Part shown: in pieces, positions 36,645-45,383 of the stretch
How positions within the stretch are numbered: position 1 is the stretch's first letter
How the letters are laid out: every line of letters begins with the position of its first letter
DNA from: Tessaracoccus sp. MC1865
GTDB taxonomy: Bacteria > Actinomycetota > Actinomycetes > Propionibacteriales > Propionibacteriaceae
Length of the DNA stretch: 64,000 nucleotides
Assembly: GCF_017815535.1 (NCBI RefSeq)
Contig: NZ_CP072596.1
Coordinates: 1,116,001-1,180,000, forward strand
Direction: 5' to 3'
Translations under genes and position numbers: made by a program
The notes under the pieces: model-generated
Told to the model about the DNA's origin: nothing
Seen by the model: the letters and a program-made list of their open reading frames with translations, nothing else
The model's database searches: none

Positions 36645-39148
36645 AGACCCGGGAGATCACCAGCGACCCGATGAACCGCTCGCGCTTCCCGGTGGACCCG
36701 TGGCGGTTGGTGGAGGTGGAACCCAGCGCCAAGGACGTGGGCACCACGGAGTCACTCTTCGCCGTCGGCAACGGCTACCTCGGCATGCGCGGGAACCCTG
36801 AGGAGGGGCGCGTCAGCTACGCCAACGGCACGTTCATCAACGGCTTCCACGAAACGTGGCCCATCGAGCACGCCGAGGCCGCCTACGGGTTCGCCCACAC
36901 CGGCCAGACGATCGTCAACGTGCCGGACGCCAAGCTGCTCAAGGTCTATGTCGACGACGAGCCGCTGACGCTCACGGTGGCAGACCTCGACGATTACGAG
37001 CGGGTCCTCGACCTGCGCTCCGGCTGCCTCAAGCGCAAGGTGGTGTGGCGCACGCCGTCAGGCAAGGTGGTGGAGATCAGGAGCAGCCGCATGGTCTCGT
37101 TCACCGACCGTCACCTTGCCCTCATGCAGATCGAGATCACACTGCTTGAGGGTGGTGAGGCCCCCATCGTGGTCAGTTCGCAGATCGTCAACCGGCAGGA
37201 CGGGTACTCCGATTACCGGGCGACCGAGCAGGCGGAGGGCTTCGACCCGCGGCGCACGAGCACGTTCCAGGAGCGGGTGCTCAACCCGGAACTCAACTGG
37301 AGCAAGGGCGATCGCATGTTGCTCGGCTTCCAGACGGCGCGCTCCGGCATGACGCTCGCGGTGGCGGCAGACCACTACCTGGAGACGGAGAACCGGTACG
37401 AGGCGGTGATCTCCACCACCGAAGACGTGGGCAAGCAGGTGTACCGCTTCGACGCGAAGCAGGGCGAGCCGATCAGGATCTCGAAGGCCGCGGTCTACCA
37501 CAGCTCGCGTGGGGTGCCGGTGGCCGAACTGTCGGACCGCTGTCGCCGCACGCTCGACCGCGTCCGCGACAAGGGTTTCGACTACTTCTACGACCAGCAG
37601 CGGCACTGGCTGGACAACTTCTGGCGCGACTCCGACGTGGTCGTCGAGGGTCAGCCGGCCATCCAGCAGGCCGTGCGCTGGTGCCTCTTCCAACTGGCGC
37701 AGGCGTCGGCCCGCGCGGACCAGTTGGGCATCCCCGCCAAGGGCGTGACGGGCTCGGGCTACGAGGGCCACTACTTCTGGGACACGGAGATCTACCTGCT
37801 GCCGTTTCTCACGTACACCTCGCCGCGGGCGGCCCGCAACGCGCTGCGCTCCAGGGTGATCATGTTGCCGCAGGCCCGTGACCGGGCTGCGGTGCTGTCG
37901 CAACGCGGCGCGCTGTTCCCGTGGCGCACGATCAACGGTGAGGAGGCGTCGGCGTACTACGCGGCGGGCACCGCCCAGTACCACATCGATGCCGACGTGG
38001 CCTTCGCCTTCGAGAAGTACCGCGACATCACCGGAGACCAGAGGTTCATGTACCGCGACGGTGCCGCCGTGCTGGTGGAGACCGCACGTATGTGGGCAGA
38101 TCTCGGTTTCTGGCGCACCGACGCCGAGGGCGCCAACAACTTCCACATCCACGGCGTCACCGGGCCGGACGAGTACACCGCGGTGGTCAACAACAACCTC
38201 TACACCAACGTCATGGCCCGCGCGAACCTCAACTACGCGGTCTCCCTCATCCGCGAGATGCGCCACATGGACGAGGCGGCGTACCAGCGCGTGGTGGAGG
38301 AGCTGGGCCTGACCGACGACGAGGTGCTCGAGTGGGAGGCCTGCGCCAAGGGCATGGTGATCCCCTTTGACGAGACCTTCGGGATCAACCCGCAGGACGA
38401 GAAGTTCCTCTACTCGGAGATGTGGGACCTGGAGAACACCCCTGACAACAAGCGGCCGCTGCTGCTGAACTACCACCCGCTGGTGATCTACCGGTTCCAG
38501 GTGTTGAAGCAGGCCGACGTGGTGTTGGCGATGTTCCTGCAGGGTGACCAGTTCACGGCGGAGCAGAAGAAGGCCAACTTCGAGTACTACGACCCCATCA
38601 CCACCGGCGACTCCACCCTCTCCAGCGTGGTGCAGTCCATCCTCGCGGCGGAGGTGGGGTACCAGGACATGGCCATGGAGTACTTCACGTCCGGCCTGTT
38701 CGTGGATCTCGCGGACCTGCACTCCAACGCCCGCGACGGCGTGCACATCGCGTCGACCGCCGGCGTGTGGAAGGCGCTCGTGCACGGCTTCGGCGGCTTG
38801 CGCGACCACGACGGGCAACTCACGTTCGACCCACGCCTGCCCCAGGACTGGCCGTCGCTGACCTTCTCCATCACCGTGCACGGGTCGCGCCTGCGCGTGC
38901 GCCTTGAGCGCACCTCGATCGCCTTCGACGTGGAGGAGGGCGGACCGGTCGAACTGGCCGTGCGCGGGAGGCCGTTGACGGTGCTGCCCGGAAGTCCGGT
39001 GGCGGTGCCGCTCGACGGGCAGGGTCCCCTCCTGCCATCGTTGGAGGGGAGTCACCCTCTGGTGGGCGGGCGTCGCAAGGACGGTTCCGTCGTCCAGGCG
39101 GTGCTGCCGGAGTCGCACCCGCAGGAGATCGCCGAGGAGACATCATGA
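36641..39148 (+). CDS. GH65 family disaccharide phosphorylase
   Basis: Inverting phosphorylase splitting an alpha-glucoside disaccharide with phosphate into beta-glucose 1-phosphate and glucose; 835 residues, cytosolic. An N-terminal super-sandwich domain (LFAVGNGYLGMRG) leads to the (alpha/alpha)6 barrel with acid Glu511 in HGVTGPDEYT; TTGDSTLSSVVQS near residue 650 is the phosphate site. GH65 members act on maltose, trehalose, kojibiose or nigerose, and the sequence alone does not tell me which. The start is ATG 36641 (GGGAG upstream), overlapping the HAD stop. The HAD mutase and an unknown protein, coupled on either side, form one operon. Confidence 0.92.
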   Translation: MKTREITSDPMNRSRFPVDPWRLVEVEPSAKDVGTTESLFAVGNGYLGMRGNPEEGRVSYANGTFINGFHETWPIEHAEAAYGFAHTGQTIVNVPDAKLLKVYVDDEPLTLTVADLDDYERVLDLRSGCLKRKVVWRTPSGKVVEIRSSRMVSFTDRHLALMQIEITLLEGGEAPIVVSSQIVNRQDGYSDYRATEQAEGFDPRRTSTFQERVLNPELNWSKGDRMLLGFQTARSGMTLAVAADHYLETENRYEAVISTTEDVGKQVYRFDAKQGEPIRISKAAVYHSSRGVPVAELSDRCRRTLDRVRDKGFDYFYDQQRHWLDNFWRDSDVVVEGQPAIQQAVRWCLFQLAQASARADQLGIPAKGVTGSGYEGHYFWDTEIYLLPFLTYTSPRAARNALRSRVIMLPQARDRAAVLSQRGALFPWRTINGEEASAYYAAGTAQYHIDADVAFAFEKYRDITGDQRFMYRDGAAVLVETARMWADLGFWRTDAEGANNFHIHGVTGPDEYTAVVNNNLYTNVMARANLNYAVSLIREMRHMDEAAYQRVVEELGLTDDEVLEWEACAKGMVIPFDETFGINPQDEKFLYSEMWDLENTPDNKRPLLLNYHPLVIYRFQVLKQADVVLAMFLQGDQFTAEQKKANFEYYDPITTGDSTLSSVVQSILAAEVGYQDMAMEYFTSGLFVDLADLHSNARDGVHIASTAGVWKALVHGFGGLRDHDGQLTFDPRLPQDWPSLTFSITVHGSRLRVRLERTSIAFDVEEGGPVELAVRGRPLTVLPGSPVAVPLDGQGPLLPSLEGSHPLVGGRRKDGSVVQAVLPESHPQEIAEETS

Positions 39149-40440
39149 GCCTGGAACTCACGGGGGTCGCCAGCGAACACTTCGAGACGCGCCCCCGGGC
39201 GGACGGTTTCGAGATGAGCGGGGACGGCCGGCTGCGGCACCTGAGCGTCGAATTCGGTGACGGCTGGACCCTGCTCGACGACACCGTCGACGATGCGGGG
39301 GCCGAGCTGCGGCACACCTCGGGCGTGACCGGCTCGGTGCGGCTGTCGTCCGGCCCGCGCCTGCGGCTGCAGGTCAACCTCACCTCGGAGATCGACGACA
39401 CCGTCACCGTCCCAGGCCCCCTGCTGCGGGTGGTGGGGGAGCAGGCCCCCATCTGCTGGCTGGCCGAGGCGTCGGGCGAGATCGTCCTCCCGTCGGAACA
39501 CGGCCCTGGGCTGCTCACGCAGCGACGCGGGCTGTGCAGCGACGGCCCCGAGCCTGGCACCGCATACCTCCTGGAGGCGGAGCCGCTGCTGCGGCCGAAG
39601 AGCATCCTGTCGTCGGCGTGGACCTATGAGGCCCTCGAGGGCGACATTCTGGACATGCCGCTGGAGCCGTCGTGGTTCCCGTTCGACCGCTATCCCGGCG
39701 TCGGGCACGGCGTCGAGTTGAGTGTCCCCGACGGCCTGGTGGTCGCCGATGAGAGCGTCCGGGTGACGGACACCGACGGGGAGTTCGAGCTGTACCCGCC
39801 GCCCGGGCTGTCGACGGTGGGGGTATGGGGCCCCGGCGGCCGGACGTTGCTGGAGATCGGCTCCCACCTCGACCCGGCGCAGCTCCGCGAGAAGCTGGCC
39901 GCTGAGCGTCTGGTGGACGACGCCTGGGCCTATGTCGCCGTGCGGCACATGATGGAGAGCTGGACCCCGGATGACTTGGTGGACCGCGTCGACTTCGTGC
40001 TCGGGCAGGTGCTCGAGAAGCCTACGGCGTGGGGCGCCGTCGCCGCGCACCTCGCCACCCAGCTCGGCCTCCCGCTGGAGCAGGAGGCGCAGGAGGCGGC
40101 CACCCAGGTGCTGTCGCGGGGCCGCGTCGACGAGGTGATCGTGCTGACGATGCACGGCATGGTGCCCATCGACCTGGCCGGCGGAGCCTGGCCGGTCGGC
40201 AACTTCCGGGAACTGGGGATCGAGGCGATGTCGCGCATCGGCTACGGCCGGGTCCGCTCGGCGGGTGCTCCGATGAGGGGCCGTGACGTGGCGGTGGCCA
40301 AGTTGTTCGCCGCCGGGCTGGGGGAGACGGAGCAGGGGCTGCGCGCCTCGTCGTGCGCGATGATGGCCGAGCACCGTCTCCTGTGCTGGTTGTCGGCGCA
40401 GCAGTCGCCGGTGGATCTGGCCTGGCTGTCCGTCGGTTGA
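39145..40440 (+). CDS. Unknown protein in the GH65/beta-phosphoglucomutase operon
   Basis: A 431-residue protein with no signal peptide or membrane span. Its ATG overlaps the GH65 stop (ATGA at 39145-39148). The first about 250 residues look beta-rich (alternating hydrophobics, many Gly/Asp turns, WTLLDD, VRLSSGPRLRLQV), possibly a sugar-binding sandwich. The last about 180 residues look helical (LREKLAAERLVDDAWAYVA, AAHLATQLGLPLEQEAQEAA). I do not recognise a family or catalytic motif. Tight coupling suggests a role with the phosphorylase, as accessory enzyme, regulator or scaffold. A divergent glycoside-processing enzyme is also possible. Confidence 0.75.
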   Translation: MSLELTGVASEHFETRPRADGFEMSGDGRLRHLSVEFGDGWTLLDDTVDDAGAELRHTSGVTGSVRLSSGPRLRLQVNLTSEIDDTVTVPGPLLRVVGEQAPICWLAEASGEIVLPSEHGPGLLTQRRGLCSDGPEPGTAYLLEAEPLLRPKSILSSAWTYEALEGDILDMPLEPSWFPFDRYPGVGHGVELSVPDGLVVADESVRVTDTDGEFELYPPPGLSTVGVWGPGGRTLLEIGSHLDPAQLREKLAAERLVDDAWAYVAVRHMMESWTPDDLVDRVDFVLGQVLEKPTAWGAVAAHLATQLGLPLEQEAQEAATQVLSRGRVDEVIVLTMHGMVPIDLAGGAWPVGNFRELGIEAMSRIGYGRVRSAGAPMRGRDVAVAKLFAAGLGETEQGLRASSCAMMAEHRLLCWLSAQQSPVDLAWLSVG

Positions 40441-40664
40441 TGACAGATGTCATTCCAGAGTGGTGACATCGCCTACTGGCGCCGCGCGGTGCCAGCCGTG
40501 AAGCTGGGGCAGGTCCATTCGTCGTCGCGGCGTCGGTGATGTAGTGCCACACGGCCCTTGGGGGCATGACCGGCTCCGCGATGATGGTCTGACGCGTTGC
40601 GCCCTGTGGACTCGGCTACGGTCATGCTGTGCGCAGGTCGCACCCCGACCCCTGAAGGTTGTAG

Positions 40665-41891
40665 ATGGATAGCGTTCTCGACGAAAGCCGGGCCCCGGCC
40701 CACCAGCCGGCGGCAGACGGTTTGCCGTGGTACCGGCGCATGGTGATGCAGGGCGGCCTGTACATCGCGCCCGGTGCCGCCTTCGTCCTCATCCCCATCG
40801 TGTTCGCCTCCGGGGCGCCGCTGCACATCTGGCTGTTCGTGGTGGCGACTTCCCTGCTGCTCGGGTTCCTCGTGGTGGGTTCCACCGCCATTGCCCACTG
40901 GAATGCACGCGGCCGATGGCTCTGGATGGCGGCCGTCCTCGGCACCGTCGGGCTGATGGCGCTGTCGCCAGGGCACACGATGCCCATCTACCAGGTGCCC
41001 TACATCACCACCACGGCCGCCGTGCTCCTCCCATTCCGGCATTCGCGTGTCGTGATCCTCGTGACCACAGCGGTCGCCATCCTGACGGCACTGGTCGAGC
41101 GGAACCTGCAGATCGTGGTGATGGGTGCCCTGGGGCTGGCTATGGGCCTGGTGATCGCGCTGGCGCTGGAGACGAGCCGCACCCGCGACAGGCTGCGGCT
41201 GTCGGAGCAGCGCACCGCGGTGCTGGCGGTCGCGGCGGAGCGGGAGCGGATCGGACGTGATCTCCACGACATCCTCGGGCACTCGCTGACTGCGGTGGCG
41301 GTCAAAGCGGACCTGGCAGAACGCCTGATCGACCGCGACGCCACTGCCGCCCGCGCGGAGGTGGCCGAGTTGGCCCAGATCGCCCGACAGGCCCTCGCCG
41401 ACGTCCGGGCGACTGCCTCCGGGATGCGCAAGGTGCGCCTCGCGAGCGAGATCGCCTCGGCACGCTCGGTGCTGACCGCAGCCGGCATCGAGGCGGTCAT
41501 CCCGACGGCCCTGCCTGCCCTGGACGACCGGACGTCGGAACTGCTCGGCTACGTGGTACGGGAGAGCGTGACCAACGTCGTGCGGCACGCCGAAGCGTCC
41601 ACCTGCACCATCTGTTACAGCGACGGGGTGCTGACCGTCTCTGACGACGGCCGTGGGATCGGGGACCGGGAGCGGAACGGCACCGGCCTGAGCGGCCTGC
41701 GCGCCCGCGTGGCGGAAGCCGGAGGGCGGCTCGAGGTGGTGGCCGACGGAGTGGGCACCACCGTGGTGGCCTCCACCGGGGTGTCCTCCACCGGGTCCGG
41801 CGCGTCGCTGCGATCGTCCTGCCTGTCGAAGATCGAGTCCTATTCGCAGTCCCGCAGCGGGGCGCCGGCCGTGCCGGAGGGCGCCGCATGA
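40665..41891 (+). CDS. Sensor histidine kinase, NarL/DesK type (HisKA_3)
   Basis: Membrane histidine kinase of 408 residues. Five or six hydrophobic spans fill residues about 27-168, with very short loops, so the sensor is within the membrane as in DesK. The dimerisation box ERERIGRDLHDILGHSLT carries phospho-acceptor His201. The ATPase domain shows VRESVTNVVRHA (N box), VSDDGRGIG and GTGLSGLRARV. A Ser-rich tail of about 35 residues after the ATPase domain is unusual. It overlaps the response regulator gene by ATGA. The stimulus is unknown. Confidence 0.93.
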   Translation: MDSVLDESRAPAHQPAADGLPWYRRMVMQGGLYIAPGAAFVLIPIVFASGAPLHIWLFVVATSLLLGFLVVGSTAIAHWNARGRWLWMAAVLGTVGLMALSPGHTMPIYQVPYITTTAAVLLPFRHSRVVILVTTAVAILTALVERNLQIVVMGALGLAMGLVIALALETSRTRDRLRLSEQRTAVLAVAAERERIGRDLHDILGHSLTAVAVKADLAERLIDRDATAARAEVAELAQIARQALADVRATASGMRKVRLASEIASARSVLTAAGIEAVIPTALPALDDRTSELLGYVVRESVTNVVRHAEASTCTICYSDGVLTVSDDGRGIGDRERNGTGLSGLRARVAEAGGRLEVVADGVGTTVVASTGVSSTGSGASLRSSCLSKIESYSQSRSGAPAVPEGAA

Positions 41892-42508
41892 CCACGTTGC
41901 TGATCGCGGATGACCAGACGCTGATCCGGACGGCGCTGGCCACCATGCTCGCGCTGGAGGAGGACCTGCAGGTGGTGGGTCAGGCCAGCACGTGCGCAGA
42001 GGTGGTGCAGCGGGCGTTGGAGACCCAGCCCGGGGTCATCCTCCTCGATGTGCAGATGCCCGACGGCGGGTTGGGCGTCGACGACGGCATCGAAGCCATC
42101 CCGCACGTGCTCGACGTCGCCCCCAAGAGCAGGATCATCGTGGTGACCACCTTCGGCCGTCCGGGCTACCTCCGCCGGGCGCTGGAACGGGGAGCGGTGG
42201 GATTCTTGGTGAAGGACACCCCCGTCGACAGGCTCGTGGAGTCCATCCGGCGGGTGTCCGAGGGGCTCCGCACCGTGGACCCGGAGTTGGCGGCCGCCTC
42301 GCTGAGCATCGGCCGCTCGCCGCTGACGGAGAAGGAGGCCCTGGTCCTGGCCGCCTCGGCCGGCGGCGCGACCACGGCCCAGATAGCGCAGAGCGTCTAC
42401 CTGTCCGAGGGGACGGTGCGCAACTACCTCAGCTCCACCATCGGCAAACTCGGCGCCCGCAACCGCGCTGAGGCGCTCCGCACCGCCACCGACAACGGCT
42501 GGCTCTGA
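41888..42508 (+). CDS. Response regulator, NarL/LuxR type
   Basis: Partner of the preceding kinase; 206 residues. The receiver domain has the acidic pair DD at 8-9, phospho-acceptor Asp54 in ILLDVQMPD, Thr and Lys in VVTTFG and LVKDT. The C-terminal LuxR helix-turn-helix is LTEKEALVLAASAGG through IAQSVYLSEGTVRNYLSSTIGKLGARNRAEA. Translation is coupled to the kinase. A long inverted repeat begins just after its stop. Confidence 0.95.
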   Translation: MTTLLIADDQTLIRTALATMLALEEDLQVVGQASTCAEVVQRALETQPGVILLDVQMPDGGLGVDDGIEAIPHVLDVAPKSRIIVVTTFGRPGYLRRALERGAVGFLVKDTPVDRLVESIRRVSEGLRTVDPELAAASLSIGRSPLTEKEALVLAASAGGATTAQIAQSVYLSEGTVRNYLSSTIGKLGARNRAEALRTATDNGWL

Positions 42509-42512
42509 CCGC

Positions 42513-42588
42513 GAGCAATTCGATGGGGTCACGGCACCTGTAACGCTGTTCGTCGGCGTGTCGCCACCGTGACCCCATCCAATTGCTC
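42513..42588. repeat. Long imperfect inverted repeat after response regulator gene
   Basis: Two arms of 22 bases (about 42513-42534 and 42567-42588) are reverse complements with a single mismatch, separated by 32 bases. The left arm begins a few bases after the stop codon and the right arm ends about 60 bp before the next start. There is no T-run, so it may be a terminator, a protein-binding dyad or a small mobile repeat. Confidence 0.7.
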
Positions 42589-42648
42589 ACGGTAAACGCC
42601 CCGTCGGGGTCCTTCCGGACGTCGCCGAACCCACGTAGGGTCGGTGGC

Positions 42649-43392
42649 ATGAAGATCTGCATCATCGGTGGACACGGAAAGATCGCTCTGCTCCTGCACC
42701 CCCTCCTGGTGCAGGGCGGCCACGAGGTCGCGGCGTTGATCCGCAACCCGGCCCAGGTGAGCGACGTGGAGGAGACGGGGGCCCGCGCTGTGGTGGCCGA
42801 CGTGGAGAACCTCGACACCGACGGCCTGGCAGCCCAGTTCGACGGCTTGGACGCCGTCATCTGGTCGGCCGGCGCCGGCGGCGGCAATCCCGAGCGTACC
42901 TACGCCGTCGACAGGGACGCGGCCATGCGCGCGGTCGACGCCGCCCTGCAGGCGGGAGTCTGGCGGTTCGTGATGGTCTCCTATGTGGGCTCCGGCGTCG
43001 ACGACGTCCCCGAGGACAACCCCTTCCACCACTACGCGGTGGCGAAGGCCGACGCCGACCAGCACCTGAGGGCGTCGTCGCTGAACTGGACGATTGTCGC
43101 GCCCGGCCAACTCACGGAGGAACCGGCCACGGGGAAGATCGAGTACGGCGACCACGTGCTCTCGGGCGAGACCTCCCGCGGCAATGTCGCCCAGCTGGTC
43201 GCTGCCGTCGTCGGCCGGGCGGATCTACCCGGCATCACCATCAGGTTCCGCGACGGCGTGCATCCCGTCGGGCTGGCGCTGGACTCGCTGGTGCGCCGGA
43301 ACAGCGGCCAGACGGTGAACGCGCTCACGGAGGGGGTGGGCCCGCAGGGTCCGTTCCTGCAGGGGGTCGACGAGGACGTGCCGCATGACTGA
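42649..43392 (+). CDS. Atypical SDR / NAD(P)-binding oxidoreductase
   Basis: A 247-residue protein with an N-terminal Rossmann fold, IIGGHGKIALLL, then a second motif around VIWSAGAGGGNPERTYAVD and a hinge VMVSYVGSG. This matches the atypical SDR group that includes YwnB/NmrA-like proteins, which bind NAD(P)H and often lack a standard Tyr-Lys catalytic pair; I see YxxxK-like HYAVAKAD near residue 130. The start is ATG 42649 with a weak TAGGG upstream. Single gene following the two-component pair; the substrate is unknown. Confidence 0.82.
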   Translation: MKICIIGGHGKIALLLHPLLVQGGHEVAALIRNPAQVSDVEETGARAVVADVENLDTDGLAAQFDGLDAVIWSAGAGGGNPERTYAVDRDAAMRAVDAALQAGVWRFVMVSYVGSGVDDVPEDNPFHHYAVAKADADQHLRASSLNWTIVAPGQLTEEPATGKIEYGDHVLSGETSRGNVAQLVAAVVGRADLPGITIRFRDGVHPVGLALDSLVRRNSGQTVNALTEGVGPQGPFLQGVDEDVPHD

Positions 43393-43527
43393 TGGGCTCC
43401 AGGCATGGGGCGCGGAGACCGGTTAGGGCATCTGCCCGATGCGACGGGGTGTCCCTCCGGCGGACAGTTAGACCTGTCAGCAATAGCGCGGATCCGGAGC
43501 AGGGTCCGCGAGACCGGGGGGACCACA

Positions 43528-43740
43528 ATGTACGACTACCACGTTCCATACGCGATCCACCAGGAACGCGCAGCGGAGCTCGAGCGGGAGGCCACCCTCC
43601 GACGCCTTGAGCTTGAGCGACCACAATCGCCGACCGAGCCGAAGCGCTCCTTCGCTTCACTGATCACCTACTTCATCCGACGCGTCCACAGCGGCGCCCT
43701 GCCGCCCGTCGCGCCCCGCCCCTCGGGTGGGTATGCGTAG
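43528..43740 (+). CDS. Small protein, 70 residues, function unknown
   Basis: Begins MYDYHVPYAIHQERAAELER and has an amphipathic, Glu/Arg/Leu-rich helix in its first half, then a Pro-rich tail ending PSGGYA. A good ribosome site (GGGGGGA) stands before the ATG, and a perfect terminator hairpin follows, which together support a real gene. No membrane span. I do not recognise a family. Confidence 0.6.
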   Translation: MYDYHVPYAIHQERAAELEREATLRRLELERPQSPTEPKRSFASLITYFIRRVHSGALPPVAPRPSGGYA

Positions 43741-43760
43741 TCGTTGGCCGGCACAGAACC

Positions 43761-43797
43761 GATGGACCCCGAAGCGGAGAACGCTTCGGGGTCCATC
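43761..43797 (+). terminator. Rho-independent-like terminator
   Basis: Perfect 16-base arms (43761-43776 and 43782-43797) with a 5-base loop, 20 bp after the stop of the 70-residue gene. No strong T-tract follows (GTCGTGTG). Confidence 0.8.
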
Positions 43798-43811
43798 GTC
43801 GTGTGGGTGGG

Positions 43812-44067
43812 TTACGGGACGACGACCGTGGCGGTGTTCGACCACGGCGACTGGATCGTGTTGGTGAACGCGAGGACCCGGTAGTAGTAGGTCTTCGCGG
43901 CGGTGCCGGCTGGCTGAACGACGTGATGTTGGGCCCCACCGTCGCGTTGACCACGCCTCGTGAAGGTGACGTTGTCAGCCCTCTGGATCAGGAAGCCGAC
44001 CTCCGGTTCCCACCGTCGCCGGGGGGCCGTTGGCATAGTTGGGATGGCCGAATAGTTGGCTGCGAGC
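43812..44067 (-). pseudogene. Decayed C-terminal fibronectin type III remnant of a secreted protein
   Basis: On the minus strand, pieces in different frames join into the end of an FN3 domain: SGGTGGTGEARSQLFGHPN, then EVGFLIQRADNVTFT, then VVNATVGPNITSFSQPA, and finally GTAAKTYYYRVLAFTNT ending in NTATVVVP and a stop at 43812. The joins need two single-base removals and one single-base addition. YYYRVLAFTNT and WSNTATV are typical of the last strands of FN3 modules in actinobacterial secreted enzymes. No 5' part of the gene exists: the sequence before it belongs to the upstream region of the YihY gene. A truncated, frameshifted relic. Confidence 0.6.
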
Positions 44068-44280
44068 TTCGCCGGTGCCGCCCGTGCCGCCGGAGGAGGA
44101 TCCGGCGCAGGGTAGGCGGGGGACAGGGAAAGGTCCGGTCGGGACGCTTACTGTCAGCCATTCCATAGTCAAGGGTTGGCCGTTACGATGTGAGACCTGG
44201 CCACGAGTTCCCACCTTCCCGGTGGAATCGGGGCATAGCACTCGACTCCTCGCGACTGGCCCGGCGGAAGGAGCAGCACG

Positions 44281-45378
44281 ATGCCCAACCACGCAGCCGA
44301 ACATGCCTCACAACCAGAGTCAGTGGAGCAGACCCGGGACAAGGCGGCCAGCGCCCCCGGGCCCAACGACGGGCGTAAGCCGGACTCTCCCCCGGACCTG
44401 CACAAGCCATCCTGGAAGTACGCCTTCACGAGGGCACTGTCCGAGTTCTCGAAAGACCACGTGACGGACCTGGCGGCGAGCCTCACCTACTTCGCCGTCC
44501 TGTCGATGTTCCCCATGCTTCTGGCGCTGGTGTCCCTGCTGGGCGTCTTCGGACAGGGGGAGCAGTCGGCGCAGGGCATCCGGACCCTCATCGAGCAGTA
44601 CGCCCCCGAGGAACTCGCCGGGCTGTTGGGAGACACCGTCAGCGGGTTGGCGGAGCAGACGGGCGCCGGCTTTGCGCTGGTGACCGGCCTTGTCCTGGCG
44701 TTGTGGGCGGCTTCTGGGTACGTGGGGGCGTTCTCGCGGGCGATGAACCGGATCTATGAGGTTGAGGAGGGCCGCCCCTTCTGGAAGCACAAGCCACAGA
44801 TGCTGCTGCTGACCCTCGTCCTGGTGATCATCCTGGCCGTCATGGTCTTCGCCATGGTCCTGTCCGGGGACCTGGCGCAGTCGGTGGGGGACCTGATCGG
44901 CCTCGGAAGCACCGCGGTGCTGGTGTGGAACATTGCGAAGTGGCCGGTGATCGTGGCCTTGGCGGTGCTGGTCATCGCGATGCTGTACTACTACACCCCC
45001 AACGTGAAGCAGCCCAGGTTGCGCTGGATCAGCGTCGGCGCCGTGCTGGCCCTCGTGGTGGCCGCCGTGGCGGTGGCAGCCTTCTCGATCTACGTCTCCA
45101 ACTTCGCGTCCTACAACGCCACCTACGGCATCATCGGCTCGTTCATCGTCCTGCTGCTGGGCCTGTGGATCGTCAACAATGTGCTGTTGTTCGGCGCTGA
45201 GGTCGACGCGGAGATCGAGCGTGGGCGGCAACTCCAGGGTGGAATCGAGGCGGAGGAGACGATCAAGCTGCCCCCGCGCGACACCCGTGCGTCCGAGAAG
45301 CTTGCCGACAGGCACAGCAGACTCGTCACGCGGGGCAGGGAGTTGCGACTCGAGAACGACCGCTCCACGGATCGCTGA
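44281..45378 (+). CDS. YihY/BrkB-family membrane protein
   Basis: Inner-membrane protein of 365 residues with six predicted spans in the core (residues about 65-320) and polar tails: a Pro/Ser/Asp-rich N-terminus and a charged C-terminus rich in Arg and Glu. The family signatures DLAASLTYFAVLSMFPMLLAL and the NATYGIIGSFIVLLLGLWIVN segment are present. Formerly annotated RNase BN, the family is now considered a membrane protein of unclear function, possibly a transporter. AAGGAG precedes the ATG. Monocistronic, facing a convergent VOC gene. Confidence 0.88.
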   Translation: MPNHAAEHASQPESVEQTRDKAASAPGPNDGRKPDSPPDLHKPSWKYAFTRALSEFSKDHVTDLAASLTYFAVLSMFPMLLALVSLLGVFGQGEQSAQGIRTLIEQYAPEELAGLLGDTVSGLAEQTGAGFALVTGLVLALWAASGYVGAFSRAMNRIYEVEEGRPFWKHKPQMLLLTLVLVIILAVMVFAMVLSGDLAQSVGDLIGLGSTAVLVWNIAKWPVIVALAVLVIAMLYYYTPNVKQPRLRWISVGAVLALVVAAVAVAAFSIYVSNFASYNATYGIIGSFIVLLLGLWIVNNVLLFGAEVDAEIERGRQLQGGIEAEETIKLPPRDTRASEKLADRHSRLVTRGRELRLENDRSTDR

Positions 45379-45383
45379 GGGCT

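Noticed and set aside
37970-38000. Another CATCGAT operator at about 37985
   Set aside because: It lies inside the GH65 coding sequence, lacks the flanking dyad and is explained by codons.
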